Assembly (NCBI GenBank): GCA_003856375.1
Contig: CP034120.1
Location: forward strand, 4,211,501-4,275,500
DNA: 64,000 nucleotides
Direction of reading: 5' to 3'
Origin: Glaciecola amylolytica
GTDB taxonomy: Bacteria; Bacteroidota; Bacteroidia; Flavobacteriales_D; Crocinitomicaceae
Part shown: positions 43,107 to 52,600 of the stretch, in pieces
Layout of the letters: each line of letters opens with the position of its first letter
Numbering within the stretch: the stretch's first letter is position 1
Translations under genes and position numbers: made by a program
The notes under the pieces: generated by a model
Databases searched by the model: none
Told to the model about the DNA's origin: nothing
What the model saw: only the letters and a program-made list of their open reading frames with translations

Positions 43107-44156
43107 CTATTTCGGTAATTTAACTTCAAGAATGGTATGGAAACGATCCAGGTGCAATCTGTGCTCCTCAACGGTTTCAAATCCTGCTTTTTCAACGATG
43201 TATTTCAATGCAGAGGAAGAATACATTTTACTGTTTCCGTTTGCCATTGCAGTGAAATAAAGCGAAGTTGCGATCAAGCTGAATTCTGCAGCCGGGAAAC
43301 GCTGATCATCAATGAAAGTTTCCATGATGAAAATTGTTGCATCCGGTTTCATATTTTTCTTGATTTTCAACAAGATAGCTTCAATTTCTTTCTCGCTGAA
43401 ACAATCCAGAAACTGACTCATCCAATATACGTCAGCTCCGGCAGGAATTTCAGAATTCGGATCAAGCATATCGCGCTCATTGAAATCAACGCGGTCTTTA
43501 ATTTCCGGAATCGCTTCAATGTTTGCTTTCGCAACTTTCAATTGAACCGCCAGATCAAAAATACTTACGCGCACATTCGGATCGTGCTGCGTACTAGCAA
43601 CAGCCCATTTTCCGGTATTTCCACCGATGTCATAAATATGCTTCGGATTGTGACGGAAAATGATTTTCAGGGCTTCACCGAATGAATTGTCTGAATAATG
43701 ATGATCAAAATCAAACCAGGATGTTTTCAATGGTTCCGGTAAGATGGAAAGTCCTTCGTAAATCGTATTCCACGGACCAATTTCTTTCAAACCTTCCGGT
43801 TTTCCGTTCAAAATGGAATCTTTCAGGTGAAACAATCCTTTGTAACAGATATCCTGCGTAAACATCATGTTCACTTTTGTCATCTCGTCGCGTGTCAGGA
43901 AATAACCGATTTTGGATAAGGTGTACTTGTCACCGTTCAATTCCAGAATGTCGGCAGCTTTCGCCATTTCAACCAAAACCCGAACACCGTATTCACTGAT
44001 ATTTTTTCGCTTTGCAATTTCTTCAATGGTAAGGCCTTCTCTTTCCTCATAGATTTCATCCATGATACCAAGGCTGGACATCGTATATACAGTTTGGAAC
44101 ACAAATGGGCTAAAGGCAATTTTTTGAGCCTCGTACAAAGAATTTAATGCTTTCAT
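43107..44156 (-). CDS. SAM-dependent methyltransferase (plant-type O-methyltransferase fold)
   Basis: The 349-residue protein has an N-terminal dimerisation/winged-helix part (GLTIEEIAKRKNISEYGVRVLVEMA, residues about 35-65) and a C-terminal SAM domain with motif I HIYDIGGNTGKWAVAS, then MLDPNSEIPAGADVYWMSQFLDCFSE. These match the AdoMet_MTase family 2 enzymes that methylate phenols. Possible targets are the aryl ring (C- or O-methylation) or the resorcinol. It is first in the long operon running to 31876, with a TAACTTTG box upstream (44239-44232). Confidence 0.83.
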   Translation of the reverse strand: MKALNSLYEAQKIAFSPFVFQTVYTMSSLGIMDEIYEEREGLTIEEIAKRKNISEYGVRVLVEMAKAADILELNGDKYTLSKIGYFLTRDEMTKVNMMFTQDICYKGLFHLKDSILNGKPEGLKEIGPWNTIYEGLSILPEPLKTSWFDFDHHYSDNSFGEALKIIFRHNPKHIYDIGGNTGKWAVASTQHDPNVRVSIFDLAVQLKVAKANIEAIPEIKDRVDFNERDMLDPNSEIPAGADVYWMSQFLDCFSEKEIEAILLKIKKNMKPDATIFIMETFIDDQRFPAAEFSLIATSLYFTAMANGNSKMYSSSALKYIVEKAGFETVEEHRLHLDRFHTILEVKLPK

Positions 44157-44231
44157 AGGTTTAATCTATAATCCGAAGTTGGGTTTTTTATAAGTTATTT
44201 CTGTTCGATTAAGGTTTTCAAAATGTGGCAT

Positions 44232-44239
44232 CAAAGTTA
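44232..44239 (-). promoter_or_regulatory. Possible -7 box of the methyltransferase-to-dehydratase operon
   Basis: TAACTTTG on the minus strand matches TAnnTTTG and is the same octamer as the pgk -7 box. It lies about 76 bases before the start at 44156. No clear -33 TTG was found. Confidence 0.4.
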
Positions 44240-44349
44240 GAAAAAAAAATAGTTTCACGAAGGATTGTTAAATCTTAGAGCGCAGTTATCTGCTAAAATC
44301 CAAAATGAACGCTTATCCGAAGCGCTATTTCATTAATTTTGAAGTCGAA

Positions 44350-45945
44350 ATGAACGAAGAATTTGACGTTACCATCATTGGTTCGGGAGTAAGTGGTTTG
44401 CTCTCGGCGGCCTTGTTATCCAGATCCGGAATGAAAGTACTTGTGTTAGAGAAACACTACCTGATCGGTGGGTATCTGCAAGGTTTCGAACGAAAGGATT
44501 TTGTTTTCGATACGGCAATTCATTGGTTGAATCAATACAATGAAGTGGGAACCGTTACGCGGGTTTTCAAAATGTTGGGAGAAGATTTCCCGAAGCCGCA
44601 ACCGATGAAACGCATTCAACGCCACATTTCGAATAATCACGATTACATTCTGACTGATAATCCGGATGAATTGAGAAATCGATTGATTCAGGATTTCCCG
44701 CATGAAAAAGCGGGAATTGAACGTTTTTTTAAAGTTGCCAAACGAATTGCACAGGTTTCATTGCGATTTACGGAGTTTTTTCAATCCGTTGAAACAAAAT
44801 CCCCATTGGAAATACCGTTCTTTCGTATGAAACAACTTGGAATCATTTATCCGTTGATTCCATATGCAGTTGGTGGAGCGGATGTGAAAAAAGGATTGAG
44901 TAAATTTTTCAAAGATCCGGATCTGCAGGAGTTGTTTTGCACCGAACGTGATTTGCTTTCCTGTATTTTCCCGATTGCCTGGGCATATAATTCCGATTAC
45001 CAGAATCCGCCGATTGGAGGAAGTCAGGTTATTCCGGCATGGCTCGAAAAACAAGCGGATCAGGATAAATGTGAAATCCGATTGAGTTCAGAGGTGATTG
45101 GATTTGAGTTTGATTCGGATCAGATTTCGGGAGTTCGTTATAAAAAGCGCGGAAAAGAATATCTGGTGAAAACCAAATACGTCATTGCGGCTTGTGATGT
45201 GGATTTATTATACCGAAAACTGGTTCCTTCCGAATTTGTTCCCCCGAAATTCTTTGAAACACTCAATGATTCGGAAATGTACAGCTCTTCGGTTACGATT
45301 TCGGTGGCGCTGGATTGTCCGGCAGAAGATTTGGGTTTCGGACACGAATTGACTTTGATCTGTGAAGAATCCAGTACGCGTGACGAACACAGCTCCGGAG
45401 ATCCGCACAAATCGGCTATTTCGGTTCTGGCTCCAACGGTTCGCGATCATACGTTGAGTCCGGAAGGAAAAGGAACATTGACATTGTATGTTCCGGCGTG
45501 GATGGATTACATGGATAACTGGAAGACTGAAAAAAATGCAAAAGGCGATTTTGTCCGCACAGAAGCATATAAAAAATTGAAAGAGGATTTTGCGCAAATC
45601 ATTCTGGACCGCGTTTCAGAAAAAATGTGCCCGGATTTACGCCGGCATATTTTATTCTATGAAGTGGCAACTCCCGTAACTTATTATCGCTACACCGGAA
45701 ACAAAAACGGATCGATGATGGGAACCAGACCGGGAAAGAAAAATATGCAAAGCAAAATTGCGCATTACCGCACTCCGATTAAAAATTTAATTATTGGCGG
45801 TCAATGGGCTGAATTGGGCGGTGGAGTCCCGATAGCAGTGAAATCTGCCTTTAATGCATCCTTGATTATCCTTAAGAAATGGGATAAGCCTAAATTCAAA
45901 AAACTCCTGAATGCATACAAAAAAGGGGCGAAACTCAACTCATAA
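44350..45945 (+). CDS. CrtI/phytoene-desaturase-like FAD oxidoreductase (copy 1)
   Basis: The protein (531 residues from the ATG at 44350; 546 from an ATG at 44305) starts with MNEEFDVTIIGSGVSGLLSAALL and LVLEKHYLIGGYLQGF, the Rossmann FAD site of the phytoene desaturase/retinol saturase family. The C-terminal FAD segment NLIIGGQWAELGGGVPIAVKSA is present. A TAATTTTG box (44334-44341) lies inside the longer reading, favouring the inner start. The role in pigment synthesis is not known: polyene desaturation, isomerisation or ring oxidation are options. It begins the plus-strand operon ending at 52542. Confidence 0.85.
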   Translation: MNEEFDVTIIGSGVSGLLSAALLSRSGMKVLVLEKHYLIGGYLQGFERKDFVFDTAIHWLNQYNEVGTVTRVFKMLGEDFPKPQPMKRIQRHISNNHDYILTDNPDELRNRLIQDFPHEKAGIERFFKVAKRIAQVSLRFTEFFQSVETKSPLEIPFFRMKQLGIIYPLIPYAVGGADVKKGLSKFFKDPDLQELFCTERDLLSCIFPIAWAYNSDYQNPPIGGSQVIPAWLEKQADQDKCEIRLSSEVIGFEFDSDQISGVRYKKRGKEYLVKTKYVIAACDVDLLYRKLVPSEFVPPKFFETLNDSEMYSSSVTISVALDCPAEDLGFGHELTLICEESSTRDEHSSGDPHKSAISVLAPTVRDHTLSPEGKGTLTLYVPAWMDYMDNWKTEKNAKGDFVRTEAYKKLKEDFAQIILDRVSEKMCPDLRRHILFYEVATPVTYYRYTGNKNGSMMGTRPGKKNMQSKIAHYRTPIKNLIIGGQWAELGGGVPIAVKSAFNASLIILKKWDKPKFKKLLNAYKKGAKLNS

Positions 45946-46000
45946 GATATTTTCGTAGCTTTGTCCACTTTTATTTCCTCTACCTTAAGAACTAACACAA

Positions 46001-49000
46001 ATGATCGGTCAAGTTTGCGCACGAATTGTTGAATTTTTTCTCCGGAAAAGATTTGTTTTTTGGGCTGTCTTCTTACTTGTAACTGCCTTTTTGGTGTTTG
46101 GTGTTTCAAAATTGCGCATCAATCAGGATTTGTATGCCATTTTCCCGCAAGGCAAAGAGTTTAAAAAATTCAACAGCATCGTTCAGAAAAATAAGCTGAA
46201 CAAGCAAGTTGTCTTTTCGATAAAAAGCCAGGAAGATGAGGAACAGACTCTTGAAAAACTGGAAGAGCTTCAGGCAGATCTTCAAAAACGCTTTTCGAAA
46301 GAACTGAGCGGAGTTGAAGTGGTTAAAACGGTAGACGAAGGCGCGTTGATCGGTTTTCTTCAAAAAAGTTCCCTTCGAAGTCTGGAAACAAGCGATTTTC
46401 AACGAATTGAAGGCAAATTGGAGCCAGATTCGATCCGGAAAGCTCTGAAACGTACTTCTGACATGCTGACCGGCCCGAATGCCTTTTTCATCAGCAGACT
46501 GGCAGCAAATGATCCGCTGGGATTGTTTTACGGCCGCTTGAAGGAATTGAATCCAAGCGCCGATTCAGGAAATTACGTGGTGAAAGACGGAGTTGTTTAC
46601 TCACGCAACGAACAATATGCTTTTTTCTTCGGAACGATTGAATTGAATCAGAAGGATACCAAGAAATTGGAGGCATTTGCAAAACGTCTGGAGGATTTCA
46701 AACAAGAAAAAGCCAAACAGAAAGACCTTGGTTTTGATTATTTCGGAACTTTCCAGGTGGCAGTTGAAAATGCTAAGCAAGTGAAGTTTGATGCTTTTCT
46801 GACATCCATGCTGAGTATTTCCGCTATTTTGCTTCTCCTGATCTTGTATTACAGAAGTATTTTGGCGCCGTTCTACTTTTTACTTCCGGGCTTCTTCGGG
46901 ATTTTGAGCGGAGCAGGTTTGGTGGGTTATCTTCATCCCGATATTTCTGCAATTTCATTGGCAACTTCTTCTGTTTTGCTGGGAATCGTGCTCGATTATT
47001 CCTTCCATTTCTTCACACATCTGAAGCATTTGGGATCGGTGGTGAAAACCGTGAAAGAAATTAGTTCACCGATGATGCTGGGTAGTTTCACGACGATCGT
47101 AGCCTTATCAGCTTTACTCTTTACGAATTCGGTGGTGCTTCAGAATTTTGGTCTCATTGCGCTGACAACCCTTTCCGGATCGGTTCTGTTTACCTTATTG
47201 TTTCTGCCGGTTTTGGTGCAGTTTTTCCGAATCAAAGTCTCGGAAAGAGATAACGTTAAAAGTAGTTTTAAACTAAATAAATCGTTTGTCCGGATTTCCT
47301 TTTTGCTCATTGCATTGGTGTCGATGGTATTTCTGTACAAGTCCTCAGAAATGGAATTTGATTCGGATATGAACAACCTGTCGTTTCACACCGAAGAGTT
47401 AAAAAGAAAAGAGAAATTCTATACGGGAATCAACCCGAATACGGACAAAAAACTGTTTGTTTTCTCTTCCGCAGCTTCAATGGAAGAGGCGCGTATCTCC
47501 AATGATGCGGTTTACAATGAATTTGTTTCAAACAGAGCGCAATTCGGAATTTCGGAGTTCGTTTCACTTTCTCCCTACTTGCCTTCCAATACTACTTTGA
47601 AGAAATCAGATGAAAATTGGGTTGCCTTTTGGAAAAAACACGCACAGGTGAAACAACAGATTCTGGATCTGGCTCCGGAATACGGTTTGAATGGCGAAGG
47701 TTTTCAGCCTTTTTTCAAACTGATCGAAAAACCGGAATTTGATAAGGAAGAAGGGCAGAGATTGGTGGAAGAAATCGGGCTGCATAAGTTCGTTTCGGAG
47801 GATGCAGGTCATTATTCCTATGTAACTTCCATTACGGTAAAGAAAAACAAACAGGAATCAGTCAAAGAAAAACTGACGGAAATAGATGGTGTTTTTGTGC
47901 TGGATATTTCTGAAATGGCAAAATCGATGCTGAGTGTTGTGAAACAGGACTTTGATTATTTGTTCCTGTTCTCTTCCATGCTGGTCTTCTTTTCGATTCT
48001 GGTTGTTTATGGCCGCATCGAACTTACTTTGTTTGCCTTTTTCCCCATGGTGCTTGCCTGGGTTTGGATTCTTGGTTTGGCAAGCATGCTGGATATTCCT
48101 TTCAACTTCATAAACATCATTGTTGCAACGTTCATTTTCGGTTTGGGAGACGATTTCAGCATCTTCACCACGGATGGCTTGATTCAGCAGGCAAGAACGG
48201 GTGTAAACTCCATTAAATCGACTCAGTCAGGAATTATTCTTTCCGGAATTGCAACCATTATCGGAACGGGAGCACTCATTTTTGCAAAACACCCTGCTAT
48301 TCATTCCATTGCTGCCGTCAGCGTGATTGGAATCGGATCGGTGATGCTGATTACTTTGTACGTTCAGCCGCGCGTTTACCGCTTCTTTGTTTTGAACCGG
48401 AAAGAAAAAGGTCTTGGACCGATTACTTTCTTCTACTTCATTTACAGCATGCTGTTGTTCCTGTATTTCTTCACCGGAAGTTTGATTCTGAATATTCTTT
48501 TGTTGTTTGTTCTGATTCCAACTCCGATGAAGCGGATTCACAAGCAGGCAATTTTGAATTATGCAATTTCGAAATTGGTGAAATCGACCTTGTATGCTGG
48601 GTTTCATATCAAGAAAAAAATAGTTGATAAGGAAAAGCTGGATTATAAAAACCCAAGCATTATCATCGCAAATCACACCTCCTTTCTGGATATTCTGGCA
48701 GTTCTGATGCTGCACCCGAAAACGGTGATCATGGTGAAGAAATGGGTGTATAATTCACCGATTTTTGCTCCGTTTATTCGTTATGGAGGCTATTTGTTTG
48801 CGGAAGAAGGTGCAGAGGGAAATCTGGACGAGATCAAAAAGCGTGTCGGAGAAGGATATTCATTGGTTATTTTCCCGGAAGGAACCAGAAGTAAAGACGG
48901 TGAAATCAAACGTTTCCATAAAGGAGCTTTCTACATTGCCAAAGAATTGAACTTGCCGATTCAACCCTTATTGATTTTGGGAAATCACGAAGTGAACCCT

Positions 49001-49804
49001 AAAAACGATCTGATTATCAATCAGGGACATATTATCATCAAACCTTTGGATCGATTGTACGCTTTAGAGGAAGAATCATATAGTGCCTTCTCCAAAAGAG
49101 CCGTTCAGATCATGCGCCAGGAAATGCATGAATTGCGAAAAGAATATGCCACAACTGCGTTCTATACCCGAAAGGTCATGGAGAATTATTTGCTGAAAGG
49201 GCCGGTTCTGGAATGGTACGTACGGGTGAAATGGGGCATGGAAAGAAAGAATTTTGATTTCTATAATCGACTGATCGACAACCGGAAACGAATTGTGGAT
49301 GTAGGCTGCGGTTATGGATATTTATCAGTTTTCCTGAATTATTTCGATCCCGGCAGAGAAATCGTTGGAATGGATTACGACGAAGACAAGGTGACGGTGG
49401 CAGATAACTGCATTAAGAAATCGGAGAATCTGCGTTTTGAAAATGCAGACATCCGGGAATGGGATTTGCCGGAATCGGATGTGTATTTCTTCAACGATGT
49501 GATTCATTATTTACGACCGGAAGAACAGCTTCACTTATTGCATCAGGTAAACGAAAAACTGAGCAAAAACGGAATTATTGTCATTCGCGATGGAATCATA
49601 GAATTACAGGACCGACTGAAAAATACCAAGTTAACAGAAGTTCTTTCCACAAAATGGTTTAAATTCAATAAGACGACGAATGATTTGTCTTTCCTGTCTG
49701 CAAAAGAAATTGAACGCTTTGCGCAGGAAAACGGCTTCGGATTCGAATTGATTGAACATTCATCAAAAACATCGAATGTATTGATGATTCTTAAAAGAAT
49801 GTAA
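46001..49804 (+). CDS. MMPL/RND exporter fused to PlsC-like acyltransferase and methyltransferase domains
   Basis: This 1267-residue protein joins three parts. Residues 1 to about 840 form an MMPL/RND-type transporter: helix at 15-35, periplasmic loop, helix bundle near 260-410 (ISLATSSVLLGIVLDYSFHF), a second loop, and a second bundle near 640-800 (IIVATFIFGLGDDFSIF). Residues about 860-1050 are a PlsC acyltransferase with NHTSFLD (N890) and FPEGTR (about 957). Residues about 1080-1267 are a SAM methyltransferase with VDVGCGYGYLSVFL (about 1099). Pigment or lipid export coupled to modification is the likely role. A TAGCTTTG box lies at 45956-45963. Confidence 0.92.
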   Translation: MIGQVCARIVEFFLRKRFVFWAVFLLVTAFLVFGVSKLRINQDLYAIFPQGKEFKKFNSIVQKNKLNKQVVFSIKSQEDEEQTLEKLEELQADLQKRFSKELSGVEVVKTVDEGALIGFLQKSSLRSLETSDFQRIEGKLEPDSIRKALKRTSDMLTGPNAFFISRLAANDPLGLFYGRLKELNPSADSGNYVVKDGVVYSRNEQYAFFFGTIELNQKDTKKLEAFAKRLEDFKQEKAKQKDLGFDYFGTFQVAVENAKQVKFDAFLTSMLSISAILLLLILYYRSILAPFYFLLPGFFGILSGAGLVGYLHPDISAISLATSSVLLGIVLDYSFHFFTHLKHLGSVVKTVKEISSPMMLGSFTTIVALSALLFTNSVVLQNFGLIALTTLSGSVLFTLLFLPVLVQFFRIKVSERDNVKSSFKLNKSFVRISFLLIALVSMVFLYKSSEMEFDSDMNNLSFHTEELKRKEKFYTGINPNTDKKLFVFSSAASMEEARISNDAVYNEFVSNRAQFGISEFVSLSPYLPSNTTLKKSDENWVAFWKKHAQVKQQILDLAPEYGLNGEGFQPFFKLIEKPEFDKEEGQRLVEEIGLHKFVSEDAGHYSYVTSITVKKNKQESVKEKLTEIDGVFVLDISEMAKSMLSVVKQDFDYLFLFSSMLVFFSILVVYGRIELTLFAFFPMVLAWVWILGLASMLDIPFNFINIIVATFIFGLGDDFSIFTTDGLIQQARTGVNSIKSTQSGIILSGIATIIGTGALIFAKHPAIHSIAAVSVIGIGSVMLITLYVQPRVYRFFVLNRKEKGLGPITFFYFIYSMLLFLYFFTGSLILNILLLFVLIPTPMKRIHKQAILNYAISKLVKSTLYAGFHIKKKIVDKEKLDYKNPSIIIANHTSFLDILAVLMLHPKTVIMVKKWVYNSPIFAPFIRYGGYLFAEEGAEGNLDEIKKRVGEGYSLVIFPEGTRSKDGEIKRFHKGAFYIAKELNLPIQPLLILGNHEVNPKNDLIINQGHIIIKPLDRLYALEEESYSAFSKRAVQIMRQEMHELRKEYATTAFYTRKVMENYLLKGPVLEWYVRVKWGMERKNFDFYNRLIDNRKRIVDVGCGYGYLSVFLNYFDPGREIVGMDYDEDKVTVADNCIKKSENLRFENADIREWDLPESDVYFFNDVIHYLRPEEQLHLLHQVNEKLSKNGIIVIRDGIIELQDRLKNTKLTEVLSTKWFKFNKTTNDLSFLSAKEIERFAQENGFGFELIEHSSKTSNVLMILKRM

Positions 49805-49805
49805 G

Positions 49806-51329
49806 TTGGACCAGGGAAAGAAAATAGTGGTGATCGGAAGTGGAATCGGAGGGCTTGTATGCGCTTTGGTTTTGGCGAAACACGGCTATAAGGTTCAGGT
49901 TCTGGAGAAAAACCATCAGATTGGCGGTTCGCTGCAGGTTTTTAGCCGCGACAAACAGATTTTCGATACGGGAGTTCATTACGTTGGCGGTTTGGATAAG
50001 GGCGAAAACCTTTATCAGATCTTTAAATACCTCGAAATCTTTGATGATCTGGAAATGAAACGCCTGGATGAAAACGCGTTTGATGTTATTCGCTTGTCGA
50101 GCGGCATTTCGGTGAATCACGGAATGGGTTATGAAAATTTCAAAAAGCAATTAAAACTCAGTTTTCCGGATAATCAGAACGATATTGATGCAATTTGTGC
50201 CGAAATTCAGGAATTTTGCACCTGTTTTCCGCTTTACAACCTCGAATTGGATTCGGAAAGAAATTATGTAGATCATCCGGAAGTATTGGAGGTCGGGGCC
50301 TGGGAACATCTTTCCACCTTAACCAGTAACGAAGATCTGATCCGGATTATTTTGGGTTCCGGACCCTTGTATGCGGGAATGAAAGGAATTACACCTTTTT
50401 ATGTCGTGGCTTTGATTCTGAACAGCTTCATCAAAGGGAGTTATCGTTTTGTCAACGGAGGTTCGCAAATTGCCAAATTACTGATGAAACGGATCGGCGA
50501 ACACGGCGGCGAAGTTCTGAGACGAAAAGAAGTGGTCTCGGCATCTTACAATGAATCCGGAATGATCTCTTCCCTGAATTGTTCGGATGGTTCTGTTTTT
50601 GAGTGCGATTTCGTGATTTCAAACCTGCATCCGAAAGAAACGGTTCATATTCTGGGAAAGGAACACTTCAAGAATGCGTATGTGAACCGCATTTCGTCCG
50701 TTCCGAACACGATTGCGTCTTTCATGCTCTATTTGTCTTTCGAAGAAAACTCCTTTCCATATTCCAACTCGAATTATTACGATTATTTCACGGATAATAT
50801 CTGGAACGAAGAGTTTAGTTTTTCTGATTCCTGGCCGCAAATGACTTTTACTTCCGCTCAGGTTTCGAAATACACAAAAGATTTTGCAGATTCCCTTTCG
50901 GTGATGTGTTACATGGATTTTAACGAGTTCAAAGCCTGGGAAAACTCCGTGCGGACCATTGTCAAGGAAAGCGAACGGGAGGAAAGCTATGAAGCATTCA
51001 AAAAAGTCTGCGAAAACCGGGTGATTGACCGTTTGGAAGAACGTTTTCCCGGAATCCGATCAAAGATTAAACATGTTTATTCTTCTACACCGATCACATA
51101 CAGAGATTATATTTCCACACCGGATGGATCGATGTACGGAATACAGAAGGATTTCAATCATATTCACAAGACACAGATCAATACCAAAACACACGTTCCA
51201 AACCTGTTTCTGACAGGTCAGAATATCATTTTTCATGGAATTTTGGGTGCGACTATTGGTGCTCTTGTAACATCTTTTAATTTTGTAAATAATAAGCTAA
51301 TCGTAGAAAAAATCAAAATGTATGACTAA
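49806..51329 (+). CDS. CrtI/phytoene-desaturase-like FAD oxidoreductase (copy 2)
   Basis: The 507-residue flavoprotein starts at a TTG (49806), one base after the previous stop; the FAD site KIVVIGSGIGGLVCALVLAKHGYKV begins at residue 6, so no later start can be right. It shares LEKNHQIGGSLQVF and the C-terminal LFLTGQNIIFHGILGATIGAL with copy 1's family. It overlaps the next gene by eight bases. Its substrate in the locus is unknown; a desaturation or ring oxidation is inferred. Confidence 0.85.
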   Translation: MDQGKKIVVIGSGIGGLVCALVLAKHGYKVQVLEKNHQIGGSLQVFSRDKQIFDTGVHYVGGLDKGENLYQIFKYLEIFDDLEMKRLDENAFDVIRLSSGISVNHGMGYENFKKQLKLSFPDNQNDIDAICAEIQEFCTCFPLYNLELDSERNYVDHPEVLEVGAWEHLSTLTSNEDLIRIILGSGPLYAGMKGITPFYVVALILNSFIKGSYRFVNGGSQIAKLLMKRIGEHGGEVLRRKEVVSASYNESGMISSLNCSDGSVFECDFVISNLHPKETVHILGKEHFKNAYVNRISSVPNTIASFMLYLSFEENSFPYSNSNYYDYFTDNIWNEEFSFSDSWPQMTFTSAQVSKYTKDFADSLSVMCYMDFNEFKAWENSVRTIVKESEREESYEAFKKVCENRVIDRLEERFPGIRSKIKHVYSSTPITYRDYISTPDGSMYGIQKDFNHIHKTQINTKTHVPNLFLTGQNIIFHGILGATIGALVTSFNFVNNKLIVEKIKMYD

Positions 51330-52542
51330 AGAAGTTGATGTTGTCGTAATTGGTGCAGGTCCAGCGGGTTCTGTGGCATCCTCTAAACTAATAAAAGAGG
51401 GTTTCAAGGTTTTGGTTTTGGAGAAAATGCAGTTTCCAAGATTCGTAATCGGCGAGAGTTTATTGCCTCACAGTATGGATTATTTGGATGAATTGGGACT
51501 TCTTCCTGCGGTTGAAGCTTTGAAATTTCAAATTAAGACAGGAGCATGCTTTTATCATGACGGTGAACGTTGTGATTTCCTGTTTGAAAATCAGTTTTCG
51601 GAAGGTTGGTCTTATACTTTTCAGGTAAAACGTGCGGATTTCGATCATACTTTGATCAAGGAAGCTGAAAAGCAAGGTGCAGAGGTAGAATTTCAGGCAG
51701 AAGTTACGGATGTGAAGACTTCAGCAACAAGACAAGTAGTTACTTACCGCGATAAGAACGGAGATATTCATGAAGTTCACTGTCGTTTTGTGATGGATGC
51801 AAGCGGATACGGACGCGTACTTCCTCAGATGTTTGATCTGGAAGTTCCGGTTTCTACTCCGCCGCGTGGAGCTGTTTTTGCTCATATCGATGATAGAAAG
51901 AGAACTCCGGAAGCAGGCCGGAATATTTTCGTGCATGCTTTCAATGACAATACAGCATGGATCTGGTCGATTCCTTTCTCTGACGGAACGGCTTCTGTTG
52001 GAATCGTTGGAAACAAGGATTTCATAGAAGAATGCTATGCCGACGGAGGAAAATTGTTCAAAAAGCGTGTAGCTGAGTTCCCAGGTTTGGACGGACGTTA
52101 CGACGGAGTTGAATTCATGTTTGAACCGCGTTTGATCGTAAACTATGCCGTTTCTGTAAAACAGGTTTACGGAGAAGGATATGTTTTGTGCGGAAACAGT
52201 ACAGAATTCCTTGATCCGATCTTCAGTTCGGGAGTAACGCTTGCGATTTCTTCCGGATACAAAGCAGCAGCATTGGTTGCAAAGCAATTGAACGGAGAAA
52301 ATGTGGATTGGGAAAACGATTACAGCGTGGTTTTGAAGAAGGGAATTGATGTCTTCAGAACATACGTTCTGGCTTGGTATGAAGGAACTTTAGGAGATAT
52401 TTTCTTCAGCGAAAAGGTAGATGATCTGATTCGTCAGCAAATTTGTTCCGTATTGGCAGGTTATGTCTGGGATGAAACGAATCCTTTCGTTAAAAAGCAC
52501 AGCACTCTGGTGAATGCGGTTGCGCATATCGTGAAGATGTAA
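51322..52542 (+). CDS. Flavin-dependent halogenase/hydroxylase-like oxidoreductase
   Basis: This 406-residue protein has GAGPAGSVASSKLI, the FAD site, PRFVIGESLLPHSMDYLDELGLL, and WIWSIPF, a WxWxIP motif found in flavin-dependent (tryptophan/phenol) halogenases, followed by DGTASVGIVG. The substrate-binding C-terminal half contains GNSTEFLDPIFSSGVTLA. Flexirubins are often ring-chlorinated, so halogenation of the aryl ring is an attractive role; hydroxylation or a geranylgeranyl-reductase-like reaction are alternatives. It is the last gene of the plus operon and is followed by a clear terminator. Confidence 0.8.
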   Translation: MTKEVDVVVIGAGPAGSVASSKLIKEGFKVLVLEKMQFPRFVIGESLLPHSMDYLDELGLLPAVEALKFQIKTGACFYHDGERCDFLFENQFSEGWSYTFQVKRADFDHTLIKEAEKQGAEVEFQAEVTDVKTSATRQVVTYRDKNGDIHEVHCRFVMDASGYGRVLPQMFDLEVPVSTPPRGAVFAHIDDRKRTPEAGRNIFVHAFNDNTAWIWSIPFSDGTASVGIVGNKDFIEECYADGGKLFKKRVAEFPGLDGRYDGVEFMFEPRLIVNYAVSVKQVYGEGYVLCGNSTEFLDPIFSSGVTLAISSGYKAAALVAKQLNGENVDWENDYSVVLKKGIDVFRTYVLAWYEGTLGDIFFSEKVDDLIRQQICSVLAGYVWDETNPFVKKHSTLVNAVAHIVKM

Positions 52543-52569
52543 TGATATATTGAAAAGATAATAAAGAAA

Positions 52570-52595
52570 GGACGTGATGTATCGCGTCCTTTTTT
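52570..52595 (+). terminator. Intrinsic terminator of the plus-strand tailoring operon
   Basis: GGACGTGA (52570-52577) pairs with TCGCGTCC (52582-52589) across a four-base loop, with one G-T pair, followed by TTTTTT (52590-52595). It lies 28 bases past the halogenase-like gene stop. Confidence 0.85.
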
Positions 52596-52600
52596 GCTTC

